Source: Chitinophagaceae bacterium (lineage in GTDB: Bacteria; Bacteroidota; Bacteroidia; Chitinophagales; Chitinophagaceae). From it: 64,000 bases of DNA. Below are positions 27,260 to 35,764 of this stretch, piece by piece. The position numbers were made by a program, and so were the translations under genes. The notes under the pieces were generated by a model. It worked only from the letters and a program-made list of their open reading frames with translations, ran no database searches and was not told the DNA's origin. The first letter of the stretch is position 1. The number at the start of each line of letters is the position of its first letter. Location: the NCBI GenBank assembly GCA_947455215.1, contig CANGNA010000012.1:1-64000 (forward strand), written 5' to 3'.

Positions 27260-28740
27260 TGGAATTACTGCTGAAAAATAAGTGGCTGAGCCTCGCATCG
27301 CTGTCGGTATTGTTTCTTACCGTAGTGCTGTTTACATGGACAGGATATTACTTCCTGCTGGCCATTCCTTTCGGCTACCTATACTTTTTACTGTGCGGGC
27401 TTAACTGGAAGACAGCTTACTGGCTGTTCCTGTTCACCATTCCGTTCTCCATACAATTAAGTTTCGCCGGCGACTCTATGTCGCTTACTCTGCCCGATCA
27501 GCCTATGATGTGGTGCATGCTCGGCATCGTGCTCATCGCCTGGGCACGTAACCCAAAGCTGATGCCGGAGTGGTGGTGGCGCGATAAGATCACCTTCATC
27601 ACTGTATTGCAGTTCCTGTGGCTGGTAGTAGCAGTGTTGTGCTCGCAGATGATCTTCTTCTCCTTCAAATTCCTTTTGGTAAAGACGTGGCTCATTGCCT
27701 GCTACTTCATTTTGCCGGTGCTGATCTTTAAAGAAAAGAGAGACTACATACGCGCGTTCCGCCTGCTGCTGGTATCTACATTGGTAACGGTTATCATCAT
27801 TCTGATACACCACGCCATGCTGGGCTTCCGGTTCGATAAGGTGCAGCGTTCGCTGGCATTCCTGGGGCAGAGCCTTTATTATAACCACGTAGATTACTCT
27901 TCGGTTACTTCTATGCTGTTTCCGCTGCTGCTGATAGCGGTACCTTTATCTAAGCATCGCAGCCTGGCCACAAAACTCGGGTTGCTGGTCATCATTCTCA
28001 TATTCATTGCGGGTATCATCTTCGCACAAACGCGTGCCGCATATATAGCGGTGTTCTTTGCGCTGGGTGTGGGCATGGCCATTAGGCTCAGGCTGGTGAA
28101 TATCATTATGCCCACCATCTATGCGCTCATCATACTGCTGTTTTGCTATATGGTGCCCAACAATAAGTACATGGCCTTCAGGCCCGACTATAACAAGACC
28201 TACATGCACAAAGAGTTCATGGATCACATCATCTCTACCTTCAGGGGTAAAGATATGTCGAGCATGGAGCGCGTGTACCGCTGGATAGCCACCGTAAGGA
28301 TGAGCACCGATTACCCTGTTACAGGTGTAGGGCCACGGGCATTCTATTATTATTACAAGCCTTATGCGGTCAGCTCTTTCCAAACCTATGTAAGCCGCAA
28401 CAAAGAGCAGTCTACCACGCACAACTATTACCTGTATATGCTGGCCGAGCAAGGCTGGCCCGCCATGCTGCTGTATGCATTGTTAGTGCCCGTTGTTTTT
28501 GCTAAAGCACAAAAGGTATATCATCGTTTCAAAGACAAATTCTATCGCACGGTAACAGTTGGCCTGGCTATGTGTATTGCTGCGGGCTTCATCAACAACT
28601 TCTTCTCCGAACTCATAGAAACCCACAAGGTGGGTGCGCTATTCTACATCCCCGTAGCCCTGCTCATAGTACTTGACAGGAAAAGCAAAGAATTAGAAAA
28701 GGAAGCCTCAACGGCTGATAGTCCGATAGCTGAGTTGTAA
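27259..28740 (+). CDS. O-antigen ligase/polymerase family membrane protein
   Basis: 493 residues with about twelve hydrophobic segments. The Wzy/WaaL signature region is visible: a cytoplasmic-side FAQTRAAYIAVFFALGVGMAIRLR (the family's R-G/A-A/x motif) followed by a large periplasmic loop, residues about 300-395, containing STFRGKDMSSMERVYRWIATVRMSTDYPVTGVGPRAFYYYY and the THNYYLYMLAEQGWPAMLLY block, where a conserved H-N-x-x-L follows. Members join or polymerise undecaprenyl-linked O-antigen or related glycans. The start overlaps the stop of the Wzz-like gene. Ligase and polymerase cannot be told apart from the sequence alone. Confidence 0.87.
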   Translation: MELLLKNKWLSLASLSVLFLTVVLFTWTGYYFLLAIPFGYLYFLLCGLNWKTAYWLFLFTIPFSIQLSFAGDSMSLTLPDQPMMWCMLGIVLIAWARNPKLMPEWWWRDKITFITVLQFLWLVVAVLCSQMIFFSFKFLLVKTWLIACYFILPVLIFKEKRDYIRAFRLLLVSTLVTVIIILIHHAMLGFRFDKVQRSLAFLGQSLYYNHVDYSSVTSMLFPLLLIAVPLSKHRSLATKLGLLVIILIFIAGIIFAQTRAAYIAVFFALGVGMAIRLRLVNIIMPTIYALIILLFCYMVPNNKYMAFRPDYNKTYMHKEFMDHIISTFRGKDMSSMERVYRWIATVRMSTDYPVTGVGPRAFYYYYKPYAVSSFQTYVSRNKEQSTTHNYYLYMLAEQGWPAMLLYALLVPVVFAKAQKVYHRFKDKFYRTVTVGLAMCIAAGFINNFFSELIETHKVGALFYIPVALLIVLDRKSKELEKEASTADSPIAEL

Positions 28741-28803
28741 TTTCCTTTATAGTGGCTGCAGAGGACACGCACTAACAATGAATGGCCTTGCCGTATTAAA
28801 TAA

Positions 28804-28845
28804 GGCATTGAGCTATCGAGCCATTAGGCAATTCAGCCATTATCC
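28804..28845 (-). repeat. AATGGCTC-family 3'-end repeat, copy D
   Basis: On the minus strand: AATGGCTG, AATTGCCT, AATGGCTC, GATAGCTC, AATGCC. The ispG stop codon (TGA) and last Gly codon are within the first unit. This is the most diverged copy. Confidence 0.75.
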
Positions 28846-30815
28846 ACCCACGCACCGTGTTCCTTCAGCAGGTTGATGAGTTCCTCAACTGCCACCTCGC
28901 TCGGTACATTCTTCTTCATCACTTCCTTGCTCTTGTATAGCGTTATCTTACCTGGTCCGCTGCCTACATAGCCAAAGTCTGCATCTGCCATTTCTCCCGG
29001 GCCATTAACTATACAGCCCATTATAGCGATCTTCACGCCTTTAAGGTGGTTCGTAGCAGCGCGTATCTTGGCAGTGGTCTCTTGTAGGTCGAACAAAGTA
29101 CGGCCGCAGCTCGGGCAGCTGATGTATTCTGTTTTGCTGATGCGGGTACGTGTAGCCTGTAATATGGAGAAGGCAGTGTTGTTCAGGAATTGTTCATTGC
29201 TTTTCACCTCCAGGTACGTACGGCCTGTTATTTTGTCGTTCTTTATCCAGCCTATATCGTTAGTAAGCCACACGCCATCACCCATGCCATCCAAAAGAAG
29301 TCCACCTGTGTTAGTGGCAAAAGCTATTAATTGTTCATCAACACTCGGGGCATGACTGTCACCATGTAGTATCACGGGGCAATGAATACCATGTTTCGCT
29401 AACATGGAAAAGAACTTACGTACATGGCCAAATCCGTTGTCATCTGCGGAGAGCAGCAGTACTACGTTTTTGTTGCTTTTTAATTTCTCCGCCAGGACAT
29501 TTCCATAATTTTTCCATGGGGTTATCATTACAAAGTGCATCACATCAGGTTGCTCATTTGCTGCTAAATACTCCTCAGTGACGTATAATGGATGGCATTT
29601 CGTTTTGTCTTCAAGTGCTTTCCATTTTGTATGGTGTACTATTACTTGCAGTGTGCCCGGTAAAGCAAAATCCGGCATCTTGTCGCCGGTATAAACATAA
29701 TCTGCGGCTCCATCATTTATATGCCACTTATCAGAAGATTCATCGTATTTATAGCCAATGTCTCTGAAGTTATTAACGTCCAAGTTTTTGGTGTTGCTCA
29801 GGTCGGCCAGTACAACCGGCACATGGCCTCCGCCAATATTCCCAACAGCTTCAGTTGCCCTGCGCTTATAAACGAACGGATTGTATGGCAGCGCCAGTTG
29901 TTCTTCAGGCACAATAAGCCCGCTTTTACGGGTACTATAGCGCTTCACTATATCCTTACACACCGGTATCTCAAATTCAGGGTCTTCTGTCAGCGATACC
30001 CGTATCGTGTCCCCAATGCCATCTTCCAGCAGCGTACCAATGCCTATTGCGCTTTTGATGCGGCCATCTTCACCGTCCCCTGCTTCGGTAACGCCCAGGT
30101 GCAGCGGGTAGCACTCGCCAAATTCTTCATCCATTTTCTGCACCAGCAGCCTGTAGGCTTGTACCATCACTTGCGGGTTGCTGCTCTTCATGCTCAGTAT
30201 TATCTGGTGATAATCCTCATCACGGGCTATGCGCAAAAACTCCATGGCGCTCTCTACCATGCCTATAGGTGTATCTCCATAGCGGCTCATGATACGGTCA
30301 CTAAGCGATCCGTGGTTGGTGCCTATACGCATAGCAGTGCCATGCTCTTTGCATATCCTTACCAGTGGGGTAAACCGCTTGCGGATGTGTTCTATCTCCT
30401 CTGCATATGCTGCATCGGTGTATTCAATAAAGTCAAACTTCTTTTTGTCTACATAGTTGCCCGGGTTCACGCGCACCTTTTCTACTATGCGTGCGGCTAT
30501 CTCGGCCGCATTCGGCGTAAAGTGTATGTCGGCTATCAGCGGGGTGTCATACCCGCGGGCGCGCACCTCGGCTTTTATATTACGCAGGTTCTCTGCTTCG
30601 TTCTTGCTGGGCGCTGTTATGCGCACCAGCTCTGCACCCGCTTCTATACAGCGTATGGTTTGGGCTACAGTAGCAGCCGTATCCATAGTGTCTGTAGTGG
30701 TCATGGTCTGTATCCGTATAGGATGGCCATTGCCCAGCAGCAGGTCTCCGATCTTTACTTCGCGGGTTTTCAGTCTTTTATAGTCCGTCAGGGAAGCGCA
30801 GTATTGTTGAAGCAT
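28833..30815 (-). CDS. ispG: 4-hydroxy-3-methylbut-2-en-1-yl diphosphate synthase, long Bacteroidota form
   Basis: 660 residues, far longer than the roughly 370 of E. coli IspG. The N-terminal TIM barrel (residues about 15-280) shows REVKIGDLLLGNGHPIRIQTMTTTDT, PLIADIHFTPNAA, VRVNPGNY and the MKSSNPQVMVQAYR helix. A large insertion (about residues 290-545) separates it from the Fe-S domain, where the [4Fe-4S] ligands Cys567, Cys570 (CPSCGRTLFDLQ) and Cys601 (MGCIVNGPGE) are all present. The enzyme performs the reductive step of the MEP isoprenoid pathway. The insert is the known third domain of plant and Bacteroidota-type enzymes. A perfect -7 element sits five bases before the ATG, so the mRNA may be leaderless; the 3' end runs into a dispersed repeat. 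Confidence 0.96.
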   Translation of the reverse strand: MLQQYCASLTDYKRLKTREVKIGDLLLGNGHPIRIQTMTTTDTMDTAATVAQTIRCIEAGAELVRITAPSKNEAENLRNIKAEVRARGYDTPLIADIHFTPNAAEIAARIVEKVRVNPGNYVDKKKFDFIEYTDAAYAEEIEHIRKRFTPLVRICKEHGTAMRIGTNHGSLSDRIMSRYGDTPIGMVESAMEFLRIARDEDYHQIILSMKSSNPQVMVQAYRLLVQKMDEEFGECYPLHLGVTEAGDGEDGRIKSAIGIGTLLEDGIGDTIRVSLTEDPEFEIPVCKDIVKRYSTRKSGLIVPEEQLALPYNPFVYKRRATEAVGNIGGGHVPVVLADLSNTKNLDVNNFRDIGYKYDESSDKWHINDGAADYVYTGDKMPDFALPGTLQVIVHHTKWKALEDKTKCHPLYVTEEYLAANEQPDVMHFVMITPWKNYGNVLAEKLKSNKNVVLLLSADDNGFGHVRKFFSMLAKHGIHCPVILHGDSHAPSVDEQLIAFATNTGGLLLDGMGDGVWLTNDIGWIKNDKITGRTYLEVKSNEQFLNNTAFSILQATRTRISKTEYISCPSCGRTLFDLQETTAKIRAATNHLKGVKIAIMGCIVNGPGEMADADFGYVGSGPGKITLYKSKEVMKKNVPSEVAVEELINLLKEHGAWVDNG

Positions 30816-30819
30816 AGCG

Positions 30820-30827
30820 CAAAGTTA
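30820..30827 (-). promoter_or_regulatory. Bacteroidota -7 element abutting the ispG start codon
   Basis: On the minus strand TAACTTTG matches TAnnTTTG and ends four bases before the ispG ATG (30815). The expected transcription start therefore falls on or next to the start codon. Confidence 0.55.
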
Positions 30828-30923
30828 AACAAATGCACCTCCCCCGCATCGTTGCCGATGTGAAAAAAAGTGAATGCCTGTTGCTTGCCGGCTGCGGTTA
30901 ACAGATGGCCAGTTGCAATGGTA

Positions 30924-31241
30924 TTAATGCAGCATTTTGTTCACAAAATACATGAACGACAGAATGATCATAGAGCCGAATACTGCGCCAATGATATTAC
31001 ACTGAACATAGAATTTTCGCTCCGATCGCGATGTGACTTTGGAAAGGAAGAACCGACCATAAACACGGAATAGCTTGTAGTATATTGGTTTCTTCTGTTT
31101 TCTTTTTACATAGTTGTTATAGTGCGTCCGCATAATAACGATGTACGCAATATTGGAAAAGGTGAATACGATTATAGTGACCAGGTTCGGCACAAACTTC
31201 GGCAACTCACGCAATCCTTGCAGCAGGTTATGTAAACTCAT
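30924..31241 (-). CDS. Small membrane protein, two predicted helices
   Basis: 105 residues. Hydrophobic segments at LVTIIVFTFSNIAYIVIM (about residues 21-38) and VQCNIIGAVFGSMIILSFMYFV (about 79-100) flank a strongly basic loop (NNYVKRKQKKPIYYKLFRVYGRFFLSKVTSRSERKF) that would face the cytoplasm. No family was recognised. The open frame, plausible start and coherent topology support a real gene, but it has no recognised homologue or operon partner; it lies between ispG and the TPR membrane protein on the same strand. Confidence 0.5.
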   Translation of the reverse strand: MSLHNLLQGLRELPKFVPNLVTIIVFTFSNIAYIVIMRTHYNNYVKRKQKKPIYYKLFRVYGRFFLSKVTSRSERKFYVQCNIIGAVFGSMIILSFMYFVNKMLH

Positions 31242-31351
31242 AAAGTGTTAAAACTTTCGGGTAATAAAGCGATGTGTGACGAAAGTATTTACTACTAGCC
31301 AATATACCCACTAACATATTGTTATTCACTTTATGATATGGGTTATATTTA

Positions 31352-33235
31352 TTATTTGCTTGCAGCGCTATTTGCATTATTTAATTCGATGGTGGCTGTG
31401 TTGATACTCTGTTGCGCCAATATGTAGTCTGGTTTTAGCCGCAACGCAGTCTTCCACATCTCTATTGCTTCTGGTAGTCTCTTATGGAAGTAAAAGTTCA
31501 CACCCACGTTGTAAAAGGTTTCGTGGATATTAGCGTAGTTGGGGTACATCTGTATCACTTTCTCCAGGTTCACCCTGGCACTATCGGGCTGGTCCATAAA
31601 GAAATAGCACAGCCCCTTGTTCAGATAGCCTATCACAAAGGTCTTGTGTATGTCTGTGGCCTTTATATAATAAGGCAGCGCTTGCGCAGCAAACATCCGT
31701 TTCTTGGTGCTATCTGTCTGCGATTCCGCCTGGTGCAGGTAGTAGAAACCTACGTTCGAGTTCACAAGCGCGCTGTTGGGCGATGTTTTGATGTCGGTAA
31801 GAAAAAGGGAGTAATCGTTTTTCCAGGCACTGTTGCGCGGTATGGCTATAAGGCAATATACCAGTGCTATGCCTCCTGCTACGCCGGCGGCTACTATCGC
31901 TCGGTTTTGCGCCGCTATTTTTTGTGCGCCTTCATAAAGCAGGTAGGCTATAATAACAGCAAACCCCACAGATGAGTGATACGCCAGGCGTTCACCCATT
32001 GTTGCTCCTATATTAAAAAGGAAATTATTGATGAGCAGCAAATGGAAGAGATAGAAGGCCAATCCGAAACAAATGATCCTGTTCCGCTTAAAGAAATAAA
32101 CTATACCCCCAACTATGCCTGCATGCACCAGTAGCGATATCCATACCATTGGATGGCCAAACGATTTGTAGGGAATAGTGTTGTAAGAATAATCGCTGGA
32201 AAGCGGGTAGGGCACAAGCAGTAATTTCAGGTAGTTGAGCGATGTAGCTATTTGTGTGGCCAGCTTCTCTGCGGGCGACGCAAAGGCATATGGGTTATTA
32301 AGTATGTCAGCATCAGAAGCGGGATTGGACTCTGCTGCCACCTGTAGCCTGAGCAAACCGTATATGCCTATCACAATAAGGTAAGGCAGGAATGATTTGA
32401 TGCTCTGTACAGGCGTCTGCTTGTCGAACAAAACAAATGCTAATGGCAGCAATAACACCGTAGCTATAGCATATTCCTTAGATAGGAAGGCCAGCAAAAA
32501 GCAAAGCATGCTCAAGGCCAGGGAAGTTATCTTTTTATCTGCCCGGTATCTGAACGCAGTAACGAACGTAAGGCAGATGAACAACAGCGATAATATCTCG
32601 TCGCGGCTTTTCACATTGGCCACCACTTCTGTGTGTAGCGGGTGTGCCGTAAATATCAGGGTAGCAATAAATGCCGCTACCGGCGTTGATCTGAATATTA
32701 TGGTTCGCAAAAAGTAGAGCAGTACCACCACTGCGAGCGCATATAGTAGTGTATTCACTACATGGCGCACCCGCATATCGTGTAATAGCTTTTGTTCAGA
32801 TTTCGATTGCATCTCGAACGTCACATTGCCATTGCTTACAGAATCAGTGCCCAGTAGTTGCTGTTCTATGGCAAAGGTGATGATGGATAGTGGCCTGTAG
32901 CGCCCGCCCGATAGTTGGTTCGATGAGTTCTGCTGGCGATAGTAGCTGTCAAATGCATCCTTGGTCAGTATGTCTTTTATACCGGCAAACCCTTCCCACA
33001 CATATTCATTCTTTACTATTACTATAGTGTCATCCAGGGCAAACTCGTGCTGCCAGGTATTAGCATACATAACAATAGCCAGTAGCGCCACAATTATTGC
33101 CTGGAATCTGAACGATAGCCAGCCTGTACCGTTTTGTTCAGGTAAAGCGCTTGGCTTTGTGTCTGCAATTGTTGTTTTGAGCTCCTGGTGCACCTGTGGT
33201 GTGCTATTGCCTGCTTTTTTGTTTTTCTTTGCCAT
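31352..33235 (-). CDS. Multi-spanning glycosyltransferase-like membrane protein with C-terminal TPRs
   Basis: 627 residues. After a basic N-terminus (MAKKNKKAGN) come about ten hydrophobic helices. The first periplasmic loop contains EFALDDTIVIVKNEYVWEGFAGIKDILTKDAFDSYYR, the D-D motif typical of the GT-C/TMTC-like family, and a later FIATLIFTAHPLHTEVVANVKSRDEILSLLF stretch, also characteristic of TMTC-like proteins. Residues about 500-615 form tetratricopeptide-like helix pairs (ALPYYIKATDIHKTFVIGYLNKGLCYFFMDQPDSARVNLEKVIQMYPNYANIHETFYNVGVNFYF). These proteins are thought to glycosylate exported proteins from lipid-linked donors; target and donor are unknown here. Confidence 0.8.
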   Translation of the reverse strand: MAKKNKKAGNSTPQVHQELKTTIADTKPSALPEQNGTGWLSFRFQAIIVALLAIVMYANTWQHEFALDDTIVIVKNEYVWEGFAGIKDILTKDAFDSYYRQQNSSNQLSGGRYRPLSIITFAIEQQLLGTDSVSNGNVTFEMQSKSEQKLLHDMRVRHVVNTLLYALAVVVLLYFLRTIIFRSTPVAAFIATLIFTAHPLHTEVVANVKSRDEILSLLFICLTFVTAFRYRADKKITSLALSMLCFLLAFLSKEYAIATVLLLPLAFVLFDKQTPVQSIKSFLPYLIVIGIYGLLRLQVAAESNPASDADILNNPYAFASPAEKLATQIATSLNYLKLLLVPYPLSSDYSYNTIPYKSFGHPMVWISLLVHAGIVGGIVYFFKRNRIICFGLAFYLFHLLLINNFLFNIGATMGERLAYHSSVGFAVIIAYLLYEGAQKIAAQNRAIVAAGVAGGIALVYCLIAIPRNSAWKNDYSLFLTDIKTSPNSALVNSNVGFYYLHQAESQTDSTKKRMFAAQALPYYIKATDIHKTFVIGYLNKGLCYFFMDQPDSARVNLEKVIQMYPNYANIHETFYNVGVNFYFHKRLPEAIEMWKTALRLKPDYILAQQSINTATIELNNANSAASK

Positions 33236-33343
33236 GAAACAGTAACCTGTTTGCGTATAATAAAAGATACTTGGCTTAAAAATACAAAATGCAGGTATAT
33301 AATCACTTGATAAATTACCAGCCGGGCTATCGTCACCCTCTGT

Positions 33344-35485
33344 TTACCTCAGCAACGTTACATTGCCCGATCGTTTCAGGTGGCTGCCATCTTTAAAACC
33401 AGCCTCTATAGTATACACAAAAACACCCATGGGCTGTAGTTCTCCGTTAAACCGGCCATCCCATCCTCCGCCATCCAGGGAGGTTGTTGTAAATATTTCC
33501 TGTCCCCACCTGTTATAGATGGTCATATGGAAATCCGTCAGTCCCATGCTTAGTGCTTGCCTTGGGAAAAAGTAGTCATTGATACCGTCTCCATTCGGTG
33601 TGAAAACATTAGGAATGGCAGCAAAACAATCGGGGCCTATGTTTATGGTGTCGCTGGCCTGGCAGCCGTCAGCCGTAACTGTCGCATAGTATATCCCGGG
33701 GGCGTCAATACCTATACTATTGGTGGTTGCACCGGTATTCCAGAGCCATGTTGCAGCCGATGGTGCCCCACCGTAGGTGTCGTGCAGTACAATAGCAGTA
33801 TTGCCGGGGCATATGGTCGTATCTGCTCCCAGGTAAATGAACGGCGAAGCATATACGCGTATCGTTTTTATGGCAGGCAGCCCGCAGCCACCGAACGTAG
33901 GGCCGGCAACAATATTATATATACCGGCATTGGCCCATGCGTGTATCACAGACAGAGGGCCGGTAACGGTGTCGTTGGGACCAAAGCTCCAGAATATTTG
34001 CTGTTGGTGGGCGTTTTTTATCGAAAATCTATAGTACGTGCCCGTGCAGAATACACTGTCGCCGGCAATAGTGCCCAGGCTAAAAAGATTCATCCCGGCC
34101 GTCACCGTTCGTATAGTTGGCAGGCAACCTGCATTGGGGTAAATGGCAGATAGCGTATACACAGTGGCTACACCAGGGGTGGCAACCGGCTGTAACACGG
34201 TCGATGAGTTCAGGCTGGCAGCCGGTGCCCAGCTATACGATAGACCGGCGGCGCCTGTTGCCCGTATGGTAAACGCCTGGCCCGGACATACCAGTGTATC
34301 TGGGGTCAATATCTTTACAGCGGGTGTGTCCAGCACAGTGATGGTCAGGTCGTCAGCATTACCGCATGGCGTTACTATGTGAACACCCAGGCTCACAGGG
34401 CCGTTGACCGTTGTTGCAAGCCCCTGCACGTCGAAAGATACAGAGGTGTTGCCTGCCGGTAATACCAGCGAAGAGGGTAGGGTATTTACATCCACGTTCT
34501 GAACCGCAGTGCCGCTATAGGTAAGGTATACCGTGTTGGGTAACGGGCTCACGTGGTCGGCTACTATTGTTACCGTAGCGGGAGAGCAGCCTTTTACTAT
34601 AGAGTGTTGCACGCCATTGATCGTTGTCCCGATAGAGTCCGTAAGCGAAAACCGGAAAGAATTAGAGGCAAGGCTGCCCTTCTCCAGGAAAACGCCGGAA
34701 TCGTATTGCCAGTTGCCTGCATCTACTATAGATAGTTTTAAGTGGTATTGCTGGCAAGGCGTTACCGCATGAAATGCCTTTAGCTTAGCTGTATAGCCCC
34801 GGTAGGCAAGATCTGCGCCACCCGCATTATTTACGTAATAAGAAGTAAAGGGCGAGCCCGGGCCCATAGAGGTGCAATTGGCTATATTGGCACTTGGCAC
34901 TGTGCCGGGTGTGCCGCTATTGATCGTGTTGATCTCCACAGGGATGGTAGTGCCGGGCACCAGTGCCATATTATTGGTTCCCGCAATGCCGGGGCCGGAT
35001 ATAAAGAACGCAAACACATCGGTGAAATCGCTGCATACAGCCTGCCTGTACTCTTCCGACCCGAATTGATAGTTGAAAGCAATGGTATCACCCGACGGTA
35101 TAAGGTCAAATTCCAGTATACATGCATCGTAAGTGTTGGCGCCTGCCGGCAGATAGGGTGCCATATCCGGATCGCCGGGCGCACTGTTATTAAAGTTCAC
35201 CAGTGGTGGCTCAGCACCGGCCGCAGCCGCAGCGTGCCCCGTGGTCAGTAAAATGCCGTTGTTGATGTTTAAGGTAGTACCGGTATAGGTAAAGGTGCCG
35301 TTGGCTGCTGCCGGGCATGTCAATACAGGGTTAAGTATGGTTACTCCGCCGCCCGCCAGCGCACCTGCCAGGGTTGCGGCACTTTGTCCCGGCGTTACGG
35401 TCAGCTGGCCGTACGATGCGGTAACAATGAATACAAACAATACAAATAAACCTGATAATCGATACATAACGGTACTTCGGTACAT
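33344..35485 (-). CDS. Secreted protein: choice-of-anchor L domain, PKD-like domains, CHU_C T9SS tail
   Basis: About 713 residues; several in-frame starts exist (35509, 35485, 35467), and the ATG at 35467 gives the neatest signal peptide (MYRLSGLFVLFVFIVTASYG). Residues after the signal match the choice-of-anchor L domain: LTVTPGQSAATLAGALAGGGVTI, NNGILLTTGHAAAA, ACILEFDLIPSGDTIAFNYQFGSEEY, DVFAFFISGPGI and the GGADLAYRGYTAKLKA block. An Ig/PKD-like middle follows (CPGQAFTIRATGAAGLSYSWAPA; IFWSFGPNDTVTG). The final 90 residues (IPNVFTPNGDGINDYFFP, IYNRWGQEIFTTTS, GWDGRFNG, RSGNVTLLR) are the CHU_C sorting domain and closely resemble the tail of the 1171-residue adhesin. Surface location by type IX secretion is expected. 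Confidence 0.87.
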   Translation of the reverse strand: MYRSTVMYRLSGLFVLFVFIVTASYGQLTVTPGQSAATLAGALAGGGVTILNPVLTCPAAANGTFTYTGTTLNINNGILLTTGHAAAAAGAEPPLVNFNNSAPGDPDMAPYLPAGANTYDACILEFDLIPSGDTIAFNYQFGSEEYRQAVCSDFTDVFAFFISGPGIAGTNNMALVPGTTIPVEINTINSGTPGTVPSANIANCTSMGPGSPFTSYYVNNAGGADLAYRGYTAKLKAFHAVTPCQQYHLKLSIVDAGNWQYDSGVFLEKGSLASNSFRFSLTDSIGTTINGVQHSIVKGCSPATVTIVADHVSPLPNTVYLTYSGTAVQNVDVNTLPSSLVLPAGNTSVSFDVQGLATTVNGPVSLGVHIVTPCGNADDLTITVLDTPAVKILTPDTLVCPGQAFTIRATGAAGLSYSWAPAASLNSSTVLQPVATPGVATVYTLSAIYPNAGCLPTIRTVTAGMNLFSLGTIAGDSVFCTGTYYRFSIKNAHQQQIFWSFGPNDTVTGPLSVIHAWANAGIYNIVAGPTFGGCGLPAIKTIRVYASPFIYLGADTTICPGNTAIVLHDTYGGAPSAATWLWNTGATTNSIGIDAPGIYYATVTADGCQASDTINIGPDCFAAIPNVFTPNGDGINDYFFPRQALSMGLTDFHMTIYNRWGQEIFTTTSLDGGGWDGRFNGELQPMGVFVYTIEAGFKDGSHLKRSGNVTLLR

Positions 35486-35509
35486 TGAACTGTGCAAATT
35501 ACAACGCAA

Positions 35510-35764
35510 CCTGTCCTTATATATTAGCGCAATATTATTTTTATTAAAACACTGTTAATCATTTTAATATATTCATGCAGATAGTTTGTAATGGATATTA
35601 GGTTTACTTGTCCTTGAAAATTACGTGCCGGAAAGGCCGTATTTTGGAGGGTTAGATCGGTAAATTCTCTCACCTTGGATATTGTTTTTCCTTAATCGGT
35701 TGTTAAACCGGGGTCTCTTTTCACATTTGGGGAAAAAAACTTCTTACTATTGTGTCGAATTAAT
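35510..35764. other. Divergent intergenic region, no gene seen
   Basis: AT-rich 255-base gap between the minus-strand adhesin and the plus-strand RelA/SpoT-like gene. Promoter-like ACATTTGG near 35723 and minus-strand GTAATTTG near 35497 only partly match TAnnTTTG. No repeat or hairpin was recognised. Confidence 0.4.

Noticed and set aside
29721-30863. A 380-residue plus-strand frame opposite ispG
   Set aside because: Complete shadow of a well-identified conserved enzyme, with atypical Tyr/His/Ala composition.
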